Below are positions 16,961-25,886 of a stretch of 64,000 nt of DNA, piece after piece. How positions within the stretch are numbered: the stretch's first letter is position 1; the number at the start of each line of letters is the position of its first letter. Below the pieces are notes generated by a model, which saw only the letters and a program-made list of their open reading frames with translations, searched no databases and was not told the origin of the DNA. The translations under genes were made by a program, and so were the position numbers. The DNA is from Leptospira biflexa serovar Patoc strain 'Patoc 1 (Paris)' (GTDB lineage Bacteria > Spirochaetota > Leptospiria > Leptospirales > Leptospiraceae), in contig NC_010602.1 of assembly GCF_000017685.1 (NCBI RefSeq), positions 3,421,001-3,485,000 of the forward strand. The letters run 5' to 3'.

Positions 16961-17977
16961 ATGAAAAAACGAAGACTTGGCAAAACAGGAATGGTGGTTT
17001 CCGAAATTTGTATGGGAACCATGACCTTTGGATCCTCATGTAACGAGGATGAGGCGTTTAAAATTTTAGATCGTGCATATGATGCTGGTATTGATTTTTA
17101 TGATACTGCAGAAATTTACCCTGTCCCTCCTCAAAAGTCATGGGTACACCGTACGGAAGAAATTTTTGGCAAATGGATCAAAACTAAACCAAGAGATGGA
17201 ATCCTCATAGCATCGAAAGTGGCAGGTCCTGGCCATGGATGGTTTAGTCCACCACTGCGTGAAGGGAAAACTGCCCTTGACAAATACCATATCCGAAGAG
17301 CAATTGAAGGCTCCTTACAGCGATTAGGTGTTGAAACAATCGATTTGTACCAAACCCATTGGCCTGACCATGATGTTTCTTATGATGAAACGATGGAAGC
17401 TCTCACCGAACTTAAAGAAGAAGGAAAAATTCGTTATGCTGGTTGTTCTAATGAAACCTCTTTTGGACTCATGAAAAGTCTTTGGACATCAGACAAACAT
17501 AACTTAATTCGATATGATTCTATCCAAAACAATTTTTCGATACTCAATCGTCGGTTTGAAGATGAATTAGCTCAAGTTTGTCGAAAAGAAGGAGTGTCAT
17601 TACTTCCTTATTCGCCTCTTGCAGGCGGAGTCCTCACTGGAAAATACAACGGTCCTACAAAACCAGAAGGGGCAAGGTTCGTCCGTTATATGGTGGAAGG
17701 CGAAAGGCAAAAACGAATGTCCAATCGTTTTTTAAACGAACAGACATTAGCTTCTACAAAAGAACTGATGGAAATTGCAACCAAGTATGGAATGAGTTCC
17801 ACAGTTATGTCTGTTGCTTGGAGTAAACAACATGATTTTGTTGCTTCTACTATCATTGGTGCCAATACAGTTGAGCAGTTGGAAGAATCTTTAAAAGCAT
17901 CCGACTTGATTCTTTCCGATGAAATTTTATCAGAAATCAACCTTGTCACCAAAAAAATTCAATACCCAATGGGTTAA
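16961..17977 (+). CDS. Aldo/keto reductase (Tas/YdjG-like)
   Basis: 338 residues, a TIM-barrel NADPH-dependent oxidoreductase. The catalytic tetrad is visible: D48 and Y53 in [13 protein letters not shown]86 in LIASKVAG and H133 in [10 protein letters not shown]. The cofactor end [16 protein letters not shown] is standard. The extra loop after Y53 ([14 protein letters not shown]) is like Tas. The physiological carbonyl substrate is unknown. It begins one base after acyP and is followed 13 bases later by a hypothetical gene. Confidence 0.88.
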   Translation: MKKRRLGKTGMVVSEICMGTMTFGSSCNEDEAFKILDRAYDAGIDFYDTAEIYPVPPQKSWVHRTEEIFGKWIKTKPRDGILIASKVAGPGHGWFSPPLREGKTALDKYHIRRAIEGSLQRLGVETIDLYQTHWPDHDVSYDETMEALTELKEEGKIRYAGCSNETSFGLMKSLWTSDKHNLIRYDSIQNNFSILNRRFEDELAQVCRKEGVSLLPYSPLAGGVLTGKYNGPTKPEGARFVRYMVEGERQKRMSNRFLNEQTLASTKELMEIATKYGMSSTVMSVAWSKQHDFVASTIIGANTVEQLEESLKASDLILSDEILSEINLVTKKIQYPMG

Positions 17978-17990
17978 GGACGGAATTCAA

Positions 17991-18683
17991 ATGAGTTCGA
18001 ACTCGGAAAACCCAATCCCATCCAAGAGAATTAATGACGAAGTTTTAATGTCAGAAGAAAAAAAAGTTTCTAAATGGGAAACGATGACTTCTGGTATCTT
18101 TAGAAAGTTTTTAATCCTTCTCTTTGTTACATATTTATTCCCTGAATGTTCCAGCTTTGGTCCAAAAAATTCACAAAGTAGTTTGATAATCATTCAGATG
18201 ACCATTGTAAAAGATGAAATGATCCTAGACGAACTCATCGATCCTCGATTTCAAAAAGTCACTTTGCGTAAAGGGGAAAAATCAATTGAATACAGTGAAA
18301 GTTCCGGTCATTATTATTACTTTCAAAATTTAAAAGAAGGTCAGTACGAAGTGTATGATGCCATTCATTTATTAAATCGTGGTGCATCTGATTTTGCTTT
18401 TAGTAGTACAAAACAACCAAATAAAATCGATATCGACTTTGATATCGATACTGTAAGAAAGTCTAGAGTGGACTTACAACCAGGTACTGTTATCTTTATG
18501 GGCAGTTTTCACGTGACAGTGGATTTTAAATTCCAAGAAGAACCAAAGATTACAATTCGTTATAGTAAAACCAACGAAGAAGAACTTGCCGCTATGGACC
18601 ATTTACATAAAAATTTTCCAAGGTCAGGTTGGGGCCAGAAGGCAAAAAATCGAGTGAAGTTATTATCCTCTTTTGCTCAATAA
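17991..18683 (+). CDS. Hypothetical membrane-anchored or lipoprotein
   Basis: 230 residues from the ATG behind AAGGA. Residues about 32-52 form one hydrophobic segment (FLILLFVTYLFPECSSF). The cysteine after LFPE could be a relaxed lipobox; then translation might begin at the methionine of MTSGIFRKF instead. The exported part shows strands typical of a small beta-sandwich (KGEKSIEYSESSGHYYYFQNLKEGQYEVYDAIHL reads like a CarboxypepD-type 'give-and-take' domain) and a C-terminal helix with FPRSGWGQKAKNRV. I do not recognise the family. It ends the Nudix-acyP-reductase operon. Confidence 0.65.
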   Translation: MSSNSENPIPSKRINDEVLMSEEKKVSKWETMTSGIFRKFLILLFVTYLFPECSSFGPKNSQSSLIIIQMTIVKDEMILDELIDPRFQKVTLRKGEKSIEYSESSGHYYYFQNLKEGQYEVYDAIHLLNRGASDFAFSSTKQPNKIDIDFDIDTVRKSRVDLQPGTVIFMGSFHVTVDFKFQEEPKITIRYSKTNEEELAAMDHLHKNFPRSGWGQKAKNRVKLLSSFAQ

Positions 18684-18706
18684 AAGTAGCTCCCCAAAAA
18701 ATCTAA

Positions 18707-19420
18707 TCACACGATGGTAATCCAATCTGGATCTTGCAGGTGGGGAGTAGCATTCCAACTCACGGGTTCCCATCCCTTCCCATCACGGCGAAACACACTG
18801 AGCGAAGAGTTTAGAATGGATTTCATAAAGATTGGAAATTCTTTTGAATCCATTTTACAGGAAAGTCCCATCATAATGGCAATGGGAGTGCTAGAAGATA
18901 CTACCAATGTACTTTTCGCATCACCAGGAATTTTTTTCGGCCCCATCGATACTTTTTCAACATATTCCGCAAATGTATAAGGTTCCACAGGATCCCAAAC
19001 TCCATTCACCCAATCCGCTAACACGAGTTGAATGAGTTCTTGAAAATAAAGGCGAGTTTCTTCTTTTCCTTCTTCCCAGGCTTGTTTGTATGATTCGTAT
19101 AACTTTGCAAAATGTTCATTCGAATTACGAATTTTGGCAGCGATTCCAAGCCACATTCTAGAATCAAATTCATCCCAAGCAGAATTTTCTAAAGGATCAG
19201 GAATACAAAACCGATCTGTTGTAAAACGTTCGATGATTGCTTCTGCTGTTTGTTTTTGCCGATTCAAAGTACCGGTATACACAGAATCAAACTCAATTCT
19301 TTGTTGTTTGAAGTATTCTCCTAAAAGACTGGCTTGTTTCCATCCAAGTTCTGTTAGTTGATCATAATTTTTTCCGAGTCGATCTGCTTGGCCATGCCTT
19401 ACTAAATACAAAAAGGACAT
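18707..19420 (-). CDS. Histidine-phosphatase-fold protein of the ACAD/kinase cluster
   Basis: 237 residues. LVRHGQADR with RHG at residues 8-10 and LTELGWKQASLLGEYF identify the phosphoglycerate-mutase-like fold. The second core motif, usually S-H-G-G-P-I, reads VVSSSTPIAIMM, so the second histidine is absent. It is the last gene of the four-gene operon. The ATG follows the stop of the DUF6285 gene directly, with GAGG as ribosome site. In such clusters a phosphatase could remove phosphate from an acyl-phosphate intermediate or edit its state, but with the missing His catalysis is uncertain. Confidence 0.82.
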   Translation of the reverse strand: MSFLYLVRHGQADRLGKNYDQLTELGWKQASLLGEYFKQQRIEFDSVYTGTLNRQKQTAEAIIERFTTDRFCIPDPLENSAWDEFDSRMWLGIAAKIRNSNEHFAKLYESYKQAWEEGKEETRLYFQELIQLVLADWVNGVWDPVEPYTFAEYVEKVSMGPKKIPGDAKSTLVVSSSTPIAIMMGLSCKMDSKEFPIFMKSILNSSLSVFRRDGKGWEPVSWNATPHLQDPDWITIV

Positions 19421-19885
19421 TTAAGTTTGGAACCTCGGATTAGAAACAGATAGGTTTTCTTTTAATTGTGACTTTACCAAAGTCCATACATTCCCTTTGG
19501 GATTGATGTCCAATTTTGTTGAGTGATCGTTCGAATGGGTTTTATTCATCTGTGAATGGACGGAAGTTTCACGAATGGCTCTAGCGAGATCTTGGTTCCA
19601 TTCATATAGAATTTGGTATCTCTCTTTTTTACTTAGGTTACGAAATGTATCTATCGAATATTTTTTTTCCAATTCAGAAATGGATAGTTTGGATGCCAAA
19701 ATGTCCAACCAAGTATTTGTATACTCAGTAGAATCAAATTCTCTTGCGATTACACCTAACATATTCCAAGAGACAAGAGTTTTATATGATAATATATCAT
19801 CCCCTTCAAGTTTAGGAAGTAACTCTTTCATCATAAAATCTTGGATGGCAGATAATAATTCTTTTGCATCTGGTCTATACTGCAT
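19421..19885 (-). CDS. DUF6285 protein, LvaB-like partner of the acyl-CoA kinase
   Basis: 154 residues, starting MQYRPDAKELLSAIQDFMMK behind GAGGAA. The reading could be opened further upstream, but that part only overlaps the kinase in another frame. The N-terminal block RPDAKELL...FM..ELLPKL and SYKTLVSWNMLGVIARE are the DUF6285 signature. In Pseudomonas putida the small protein LvaB is needed with kinase LvaA for phosphorylating 4-hydroxyacyl-CoA; I believe DUF6285 is that type of protein, from memory. The start overlaps the kinase stop by eleven bases, so the two are made in linked amounts. Confidence 0.8.
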   Translation of the reverse strand: MQYRPDAKELLSAIQDFMMKELLPKLEGDDILSYKTLVSWNMLGVIAREFDSTEYTNTWLDILASKLSISELEKKYSIDTFRNLSKKERYQILYEWNQDLARAIRETSVHSQMNKTHSNDHSTKLDINPKGNVWTLVKSQLKENLSVSNPRFQT

Positions 19886-20906
19886 TTTCAATTTCCTCAA
19901 TGAGTCGCATAGCTTCCCATTCCATTTCCGCTGTCCTTCTTCCAATAGAAGCAAGTTCAATCCCTTTGTCTTTTCCGGACAAATGCCTTTCTGCTTGTTG
20001 GGCACTACCGATTGCCCAACGTACATTTCCCATAATCTCCCAAAACGAGACTTTCATCGGATCGACCGGAATGCCGGAAGTGGTTTCATACTCTCTGTAA
20101 AAGTCCTTTCTGTCACCAAACCCACCAACTTCTTTGTTTAGGCGACCGAACCTCCAATCACGCATACACAACCATGCAATGTCTTCGTGACGGTCTCCCC
20201 AATGGGCAAATTCAAAGTCTAAAATTCCTTGTAATCCATCTGAATTCATCATAAAATTTCCAGTGCGAAAGTCACCATGCACCAAAACAATCTGATCAAT
20301 GTTAGGCGCGTGTGTTTCCATCCAATACAAACACAACTCGATGGCAGGGTGCGCTTCTGGCAATTCATCTAAGGATTGGCGTAGGTCTACTATCGCTTGA
20401 GAAATATATGTATCTATGGTAACTAGTTTTAATTTTTGTTTTAAGTCTTGGTCTGTGACAGAGTTTGGATTCACTGTATGTAGTTTTGCCAAATTGGATG
20501 CTAAATCAGAGACCATATTTGTTTTGCGATAGGAATCCAATTCTTTGTCTTTTGTAATGTAACGTCCCGTTGCCTTCCCTGCAATTTTTTCCATAAGGTA
20601 AAAGGGGGCACCAATGACTGAAGATTTCTCTTCCAAATACACCGGTTTTGGTGTTTTGACGCCCGCTTTGTAAACAAGTTCTGCCACTTTGAATTCATCC
20701 CGTTTGGACAGAGAAGAGAGTAAACTTCCACCTTTGTCTGTTCGAAGCACAACCGATTGTTTGGTAGAATTCGAAATAAGTTCAATTGCAAAATTGTCTT
20801 GGCATGCTCCCCCACTTAAATGAAAGATTTCTGATACTTTCACTGGAGTTTGCCAAATCGATGTTAAGTGAAGTTCTACTTTTTCTTGTAGTTCTTTGAT
20901 GTCCAT
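19875..20906 (-). CDS. APH-family kinase (ACAD10/11 N-terminal-like; LvaA-like)
   Basis: 343 residues, aminoglycoside-phosphotransferase fold. LVHGDFRTGNFM (H210-N217) holds the catalytic Asp and Asn, and GILDFEFAHWGD (D230) binds magnesium. HLSGGACQDNFAIEL and VVLRTDKGG give the nucleotide lobe with the ATP lysine replaced by the VLR pattern, as in the ACAD10/11 kinase domain. Human ACAD10/11 and bacterial LvaA phosphorylate the 4-hydroxyl of acyl-CoA with ATP. The gene starts six bases after the dehydrogenase stop, with AAGGGAAC as ribosome site. Antibiotic modification is unlikely given these neighbours. Confidence 0.87.
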   Translation of the reverse strand: MDIKELQEKVELHLTSIWQTPVKVSEIFHLSGGACQDNFAIELISNSTKQSVVLRTDKGGSLLSSLSKRDEFKVAELVYKAGVKTPKPVYLEEKSSVIGAPFYLMEKIAGKATGRYITKDKELDSYRKTNMVSDLASNLAKLHTVNPNSVTDQDLKQKLKLVTIDTYISQAIVDLRQSLDELPEAHPAIELCLYWMETHAPNIDQIVLVHGDFRTGNFMMNSDGLQGILDFEFAHWGDRHEDIAWLCMRDWRFGRLNKEVGGFGDRKDFYREYETTSGIPVDPMKVSFWEIMGNVRWAIGSAQQAERHLSGKDKGIELASIGRRTAEMEWEAMRLIEEIENAV

Positions 20907-20912
20907 GTTCCC

Positions 20913-22088
20913 TTAAAAATCCCACTTCTCCGAAACATAGTTACGTCCAATGACCATTTTATGCACCTCCGATGGGCCGTCGGCGATCCTTGCGGCCCTT
21001 GCATCTCGGTAGAATAATTCAAGGGGAAGGTCCCTTGAATAACCTTTGCCCCCACAAATTTGGATGGCCATATCGATGGTATTACATAATGACTCACTCA
21101 CTTTCCATTTTGCCATCGATGTTTCTTGCCTTGCATCTTTTCCTGTTTTTAAGAGCCAAGCCGCTTTGAGAGTTAATAAAAATGCCATCTCAATTTCTGT
21201 TGCACGTTCGGCAAACATCCATTGGATCCCTTGGTGGTCTGCGATCCTTGCGTTAAACACTTCTCTTTCTTTCGCATAACTTCGAGCTATCGAAAGTGCT
21301 CGTCTAGCCATACCAGTCCATCGCATGCAATGCGTAAGGCGAGCAGGTCCCAACCTTTCTTGCGACAACCGAAACCCCTCTCCCACTCTACCAAGAACCA
21401 TATCCTCTGGAACTTCCACATTTTCAAAATTGAGTTCACAGTGACCACCTGGTCCATGAGATCCCATCAGTTCAATTTCGCGAACCATCGTATAACCTTT
21501 TGCATCGGTAGGCACAAGGAACATTGTGGTTTTACGAAAACTCCCATTCACCTTTGCCATAACAATGAGATACTTGGCTCCGTTGGCTCCCGTACAATAC
21601 CACTTTCGTCCGTTTAAAATAAACTTATCCCCTTGTTTTTCCGCATTGGTTTGAAGGGATGTTGGATCAGATCCAGCACCTGGTGATGGTTCTGTCATGG
21701 CAAAACCAGTGCGGAGTTCTCCTTTGATCAGGGGATGTAAGATCAATTCTTTTTGTTTTTCTGTCGCGGCAAGAGACAACAAATGCATATTCCCTTCATC
21801 AGGTGCATCACAATTGAATATATAAGGTGCTATGGGAGAACGACCGAGTTCACTAAAAATGATACAAGTTCCAATTAAATCCAAGCCCAATCCACCTTCT
21901 TTTTTTGGAAGGTGTGGAGTCCAAAACCCAGCTGCCTTTACTTTAGCGCGTGCTTGTTGGTTGATATCTTCCGGCATCCGACCTTTTTCATAGTCATAAT
22001 GTTTTTCCAGAGGAATGATTTCTTCTGTGATAAAGGATTGGATATTTTTACGAAGTGTTTCTACTTCTTGGGGAATTTCAAAGTCCAT
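20913..22088 (-). CDS. ACAD10/11-like acyl-CoA dehydrogenase (LvaC-like)
   Basis: 391 residues, full acyl-CoA dehydrogenase length. I start at MDFEIPQE; seven codons upstream is a less likely [19 protein letters not shown] binds FAD and KWYCTGA forms the substrate strand. The end reads [36 protein letters not shown]. The DGPSEVH ending instead of the usual EGT-E/Q-I is typical of ACAD10/11 proteins. In the 4-hydroxyacid route the enzyme eliminates the 4-phosphate from 4-phosphoacyl-CoA to give an enoyl-CoA. It is the first gene of the cluster with kinase, DUF6285 and phosphatase-like genes. Confidence 0.88.
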   Translation of the reverse strand: MDFEIPQEVETLRKNIQSFITEEIIPLEKHYDYEKGRMPEDINQQARAKVKAAGFWTPHLPKKEGGLGLDLIGTCIIFSELGRSPIAPYIFNCDAPDEGNMHLLSLAATEKQKELILHPLIKGELRTGFAMTEPSPGAGSDPTSLQTNAEKQGDKFILNGRKWYCTGANGAKYLIVMAKVNGSFRKTTMFLVPTDAKGYTMVREIELMGSHGPGGHCELNFENVEVPEDMVLGRVGEGFRLSQERLGPARLTHCMRWTGMARRALSIARSYAKEREVFNARIADHQGIQWMFAERATEIEMAFLLTLKAAWLLKTGKDARQETSMAKWKVSESLCNTIDMAIQICGGKGYSRDLPLELFYRDARAARIADGPSEVHKMVIGRNYVSEKWDF

Positions 22089-22134
22089 TGTTTCCAAGAA
22101 GTAACACAATCAAGAAAGGTCGTAAAATCTTTTT

Positions 22135-23037
22135 TTAGTGTGAATGAAAAATAGGTCTTTGTCTTTTTGAATTTCTTCTAATTTCAAAATGTAAATGTGG
22201 ACCGGTCGCTCTACCTGTTTGACCAACTTCTCCAATTTTTTCGCCTTTTTTTACCTTTTGTCCTTGTTTCACAGCAAAGTTCAAAAGATGGCCGTATCTT
22301 GTTTCATACCCCAAACTATGTTTGATGATGATTAAGTTTCCATATCCACCTTGGTTTCCAACAAAACTTACTTCTCCTTCCATTGAAGAATAAACATCTG
22401 ATCCTTGTTTGGCGGCCATATCCAAACCACCATGAAATGTTTCCTTTTTAGTAAATGGGTCCAAACGTTTTCCAAAGTTGGAAGAAATTCTAGCAGTTGT
22501 TAGTGGAAATTGAAATCCAAATCCATAAAAGAAAGATTTTTCGGATTTTCCCATTGAGATTCCTGGTAAAAACCATTTTCCTCTTTCTGAATCATATTGT
22601 AATTTATTGGCGTCGACTTGGTACTTCTCAGCAAGAATTTGTTTCGTTTTTTCATTACCGTCAGTCTCTTCTGGGTGAAAAGTCCCTCGCATATTGGGAA
22701 TTTCTAAAACCATTCCATGCGAAAGATCATGAGGGGAACTCAACTCATTAACGGAAGAAAGCGTTTCCAAATCCATTCCTGTGCGGGCCATGATTTTGAA
22801 GAAATTATCTTCTTTTTGAACTTTGTATTCGTAATATTTCAAGGGAATGAGGATTTCTTTTTTGGTCCCTGATTTGGAAATTCGTAAGTTTTCTTTGATT
22901 TCAGAACGAAGATTTTTGAGAGACGGATTGCTATATTCTAAATTGGCTAAGGTGAGTGGTCCAGCAATCAAATGGGAAACGGCACCTAAACTAACCCAAA
23001 TCACTGCCCAATTGAGAAAAACGACGCTTTTAGACAT
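22135..23037 (-). CDS. LysM-M23 cell-wall metallopeptidase (lysostaphin fold)
   Basis: 300 residues. One N-terminal hydrophobic segment (about 8-27) acts as signal or anchor. A LysM-like peptidoglycan-binding stretch follows (YEYKVQKEDNFFKIMARTGMDLETLSSVNEL, about 68-110). The M23 domain fills the C-terminal third, with FHGGLDMAA giving the zinc His and Asp, and GPHLHFE giving the second His pair. All zinc ligands are present, so it is likely an active endopeptidase in the periplasm rather than a degenerate EnvC/NlpD-like activator. The gene is alone; the CPBP protease gene is divergent. Confidence 0.9.
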   Translation of the reverse strand: MSKSVVFLNWAVIWVSLGAVSHLIAGPLTLANLEYSNPSLKNLRSEIKENLRISKSGTKKEILIPLKYYEYKVQKEDNFFKIMARTGMDLETLSSVNELSSPHDLSHGMVLEIPNMRGTFHPEETDGNEKTKQILAEKYQVDANKLQYDSERGKWFLPGISMGKSEKSFFYGFGFQFPLTTARISSNFGKRLDPFTKKETFHGGLDMAAKQGSDVYSSMEGEVSFVGNQGGYGNLIIIKHSLGYETRYGHLLNFAVKQGQKVKKGEKIGEVGQTGRATGPHLHFEIRRNSKRQRPIFHSH

Positions 23038-23115
23038 AATCTTCTAAAATGATTATCGACCTTTTCTCAAAAAAACGATGACGATTCTTGCCGAAATTGA
23101 GGAACTGTAAGGCAG

Positions 23116-24015
23116 ATGCAGAATCGATATTTTGAGATCTTTCGGCTCACAGCCTATTCGCTTGGTCTCGTTTACGTTTGTTCTTTTTTTTATTCCGTAT
23201 TCTTTTTAGCCTTCGTGAACCATTCGGTTCTAAACCATAGAATTCCAGAAGAGCAAGTCCTTCCGCTTTATGAAGAATACTCTGAAGGGAAATTGGATTT
23301 TTCAGGCCTACTGACTGAATACCAAAAAATTGTAACTCCGATCAAAGACCAATTCCAAAAAGAAATCACCGAAAATCCAACTCTACTCTTCAGCCAATTT
23401 TATGAGATCGTTTTTACTGATAAACCCCATTACTTATTAGGAATTTCCATTCCATGGTTTTTATGTTATGTGGGACTCGGGTATCTATTATACAAAAAAG
23501 TACTACAAATTCCGGTTACCAATTTACAAGACGAGTTGTCGATCCCGATTTTACTCCGGGGAATTACCAATGGTTTCATTTGTTTTTTTGTCGTTGTGGT
23601 CATTGGCGTGATCCTCGAAAAACTATCGGTTCCTTTAGAATCAGGTTTATTTGCCAAAAAATTGTACGAGTCCATCCATGGAAACGGTTACCTACTGGCT
23701 TGGGGAATTTATGTTGTGGGCATCATCACGGGAATTTTGGAAGAAATCTTTTTTAGAGGATTTTTACTCAAAGCTTTTATCGATAAAAACCTTACACAAG
23801 AAGGGCTATTGATCGTATCCTTATTGTTTGGTTGGTTGCATTATGGTGAAGGGACTTCCATTGCAATACCTTTCATCATCTGCGGTGTAGGAATGTTTTT
23901 CGGTTATTTGTATATCAAAACAGGAAATCTTTGGATTGCGATGGCATGTCATGCCACTTACAATTCTTTAGGATTAATCAATGCTTATCTTCAATTACCA
24001 GTGGTCCAATCATGA
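23116..24015 (+). CDS. CPBP-family intramembrane metalloprotease
   Basis: 299 residues with about seven membrane segments. The active-site motifs of the CAAX-protease/bacteriocin-processing (Abi) family are intact: EEIFFRGFLL (EExxxR), LFGWLHYGEG with the first His, and MACHATYNSLG with the second. A hydrophilic loop lies between helix one and two (about 40-100). The role is not predictable; relatives process prenylated peptides or act in stress control. The stop overlaps the next start as ATGA, so the next gene is its partner in translation. Confidence 0.88.
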   Translation: MQNRYFEIFRLTAYSLGLVYVCSFFYSVFFLAFVNHSVLNHRIPEEQVLPLYEEYSEGKLDFSGLLTEYQKIVTPIKDQFQKEITENPTLLFSQFYEIVFTDKPHYLLGISIPWFLCYVGLGYLLYKKVLQIPVTNLQDELSIPILLRGITNGFICFFVVVVIGVILEKLSVPLESGLFAKKLYESIHGNGYLLAWGIYVVGIITGILEEIFFRGFLLKAFIDKNLTQEGLLIVSLLFGWLHYGEGTSIAIPFIICGVGMFFGYLYIKTGNLWIAMACHATYNSLGLINAYLQLPVVQS

Positions 24016-24773
24016 AGTCATTTACTAAAGGATTTTTGATTCGCATAACAAAGGTCATACTTTTTCTTGCGTTACTTTTTATTCTACCAAATACAGTTTT
24101 TGCAGGGGAAACTGTGGAAATTTTAGGAGGGCCAGAGGATGTGAACATCCGACTCCTGGCTGTTCTAAACAAACTGGATCCAGATTTTTACGCTGATGAA
24201 AAAACCCAAGGGTTTGTGTATCGTTACAAAAACCGATGGAACAATCCTTATGATTTTAATATTTATGTTGGAAAAGTGGGAAAAACTTCTCCTGATTCCA
24301 TCATCCGGATTGAGTCTCCAAGAAGGGGCCAAGAAAAGATGTGGAAACAAATTTTAGAACAAGAGCTATTACAAAAACCTCCACATGAATCCGCGGTACC
24401 TTTATCGGAAAAATACCATATCGTATCCCAAGGTTTGAACTTAATCACACCGATGGCATCAGTTGGTTACAATTCATGGAATTCACCATTATTCACAAAT
24501 CGTGATACATTTGTTAGTATGAGTATTTATTTTTTATGCGATCTGATTTTGGTGGGCGGTGCGTATTTGTATGCGCAGGAAAATTTACCAAAGAAAAACA
24601 TTTATGACAACATGTTAAATGCTAAAGGTCCAGGTAACGTTTGGGATTCTCCCAATGCTGTTGGAATTTTTGCGGCAATGGCTGTCACAAGAGCTGTACG
24701 TGCCTTTGATGCATGGGAAGATACAGCAGCCCATAACAAAACTGCCCAATTTGGTTGGTCCTTTAAATTTTAG
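24012..24773 (+). CDS. Hypothetical exported protein coupled to the CPBP protease
   Basis: 253 residues. I start at the ATG that overlaps the CPBP stop (ATGA), because it opens a signal peptide (FLIRITKVILFLALLFILPNTVFAG, cut near residue 33). A second hydrophobic segment, SMSIYFLCDLILVGGAYLYA, lies at about 173-192. The domain has no name I know; the first mature part (VEILGGPEDVNIRLLAVLNKL) looks like an alpha-beta unit. Tight coupling suggests it could be a substrate or partner of the protease. Confidence 0.72.
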   Translation: MKSFTKGFLIRITKVILFLALLFILPNTVFAGETVEILGGPEDVNIRLLAVLNKLDPDFYADEKTQGFVYRYKNRWNNPYDFNIYVGKVGKTSPDSIIRIESPRRGQEKMWKQILEQELLQKPPHESAVPLSEKYHIVSQGLNLITPMASVGYNSWNSPLFTNRDTFVSMSIYFLCDLILVGGAYLYAQENLPKKNIYDNMLNAKGPGNVWDSPNAVGIFAAMAVTRAVRAFDAWEDTAAHNKTAQFGWSFKF

Positions 24774-24787
24774 GTTTTGATTCCGTC

Positions 24788-25123
24788 TTATGATTTGAAA
24801 AGGTCTCGCGCCGCATCTGAGGCACTGGATCTTTCAAAATCTTCTCTTTCAATCAAAGTAAGATCTAATCCTTCTTTGTCGATTCTGCTGAGAATTTTAC
24901 CGATATCAGCCACCTTACTCAGTTTAGTAGCTAAGTATTTAAAAGTAATCCCACAATCAGGACATTTTTTGTCTTTGAGATAATTGAGACCAAGTTTTTT
25001 ACAATTCCCACAGGTTCCATAAAGATCATCGATATAAAGCAATTGTTTTTTAACATCTTCTACACTGAGTTGTCGCCAAACTCTTACAAATTTAGTATTC
25101 TTTCCGGATGCATCTGCAGTCAT
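24788..25123 (-). CDS. Small zinc-ribbon protein
   Basis: 111 residues if started at MTADASGKN; a start 14 codons upstream would overlap the neighbouring promoter. CGNCKKLG...KKCPDCG is a C4 zinc ribbon in the middle. The first part (KFVRVWRQLSVEDVKKQLLYIDDLYG) and the end (LIEREDFERSSASDAARDLFKS) are charged helices. It is probably a nucleic-acid or protein adaptor. The gene lies opposite and back-to-back with the DUF423 gene, so they share a very short promoter region. Confidence 0.7.
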   Translation of the reverse strand: MTADASGKNTKFVRVWRQLSVEDVKKQLLYIDDLYGTCGNCKKLGLNYLKDKKCPDCGITFKYLATKLSKVADIGKILSRIDKEGLDLTLIEREDFERSSASDAARDLFKS

Positions 25124-25144
25124 AGGCAATAGGAAGTATCCAAT

Positions 25145-25576
25145 ATGAAACTTGTCAAGAAGCAATCAAACTTAGTTCTCATCCTACTCATTTGTTTCTC
25201 TGGATTTTTAGCCGTTGCCATCGGAGCTTTCGGAGCACATGGCTTGAAAAACATCATACCGCCGGAATTAATGATAACATTTGAAACAGGGAACCGGTAT
25301 CATTTTTATCATAGCTTCGCAGCACTTCTCGCCTTTATCCTTTTACTACTTGCGGAAGGATACGAAGCACCAAAAAAATCCCTAACACATTTGAATTTTT
25401 CCGTTTGGTTCTTCTTGGTTGGAATTTTGATATTTTCTTTTAGTTTGTATGCACTTGCCATTACAGGCATTCGAATCCTTGGAGCCATCACTCCTTTTGG
25501 AGGAGTGAGTTTTCTCTTTGGTTGGATTTTTTTAGCTTTAGGGATGTATTATTTTTTAGTACCAAAAAAATACTGA
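25145..25576 (+). CDS. DUF423 (YgdD-like) inner-membrane protein
   Basis: 143 residues with four membrane helices. The DUF423 signature GFLAVAIGAFGAHGLK near the start, the NRYHFYHSFAALLAF segment in the second helix and GAITPFGGVSFLFGW in the last are all present. AGGAAG precedes the ATG. The role of the family is unknown. Its last 28 bases overlap the 3' end of the FliG-like gene on the other strand. Confidence 0.9.
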   Translation: MKLVKKQSNLVLILLICFSGFLAVAIGAFGAHGLKNIIPPELMITFETGNRYHFYHSFAALLAFILLLLAEGYEAPKKSLTHLNFSVWFFLVGILIFSFSLYALAITGIRILGAITPFGGVSFLFGWIFLALGMYYFLVPKKY

Positions 25577-25875
25577 CCTTGTTTGCTGATCAAGTTTCTG
25601 GAAATAAGTCCGTCAGCGATTAAGAGTAATCCTTCGGCGGCGGCCTTTTTCGATTCCTCTGCGCTATCTTTCTGTAACGCCATTAGTTCATGAACGTATT
25701 TTCTGCGTTGTAAATCCAATACACCTAACATCGATCCTGCGATTTTTTCATCCATTTGCAAAAATGCCAAGGCAAGAGTCTGGGGTGGGGTCTCATTGCA
25801 TAAGTAATACAATGCTAAATTATCGAAATACGAAAGTTGGCTGAGTTTTTCTAAAACTTGTTCTGATCCTGACAT
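25549..25875 (-). CDS. FliG-middle-domain-like miniprotein
   Basis: 108 residues, all helical. The stretch LYYLCNETPPQTLALAFLQMDEKIAGSMLGVLDLQ has the pattern of the armadillo-like FliG unit (NE-x-PQT-x-ALIL-x-x-L-x-x-x-x-A). It lacks the motor EHPQR patch and the C-terminal torque domain. AAGGAACC stands before the ATG, eleven bases after the M32 peptidase stop, so it is the second gene of that operon. It may bind FliG/FliM-type proteins or be an unrelated helical repeat. The similarity is by eye and should be read with caution. Confidence 0.62.
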   Translation of the reverse strand: MSGSEQVLEKLSQLSYFDNLALYYLCNETPPQTLALAFLQMDEKIAGSMLGVLDLQRRKYVHELMALQKDSAEESKKAAAEGLLLIADGLISRNLISKQGQYFFGTKK

Positions 25876-25886
25876 ATTGGTTCCTT

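Noticed and set aside
19875..20906. Aminoglycoside resistance kinase
   Set aside because: The APH fold is present, but operon partners and sequence fit the ACAD10/11 acyl-CoA kinase branch.
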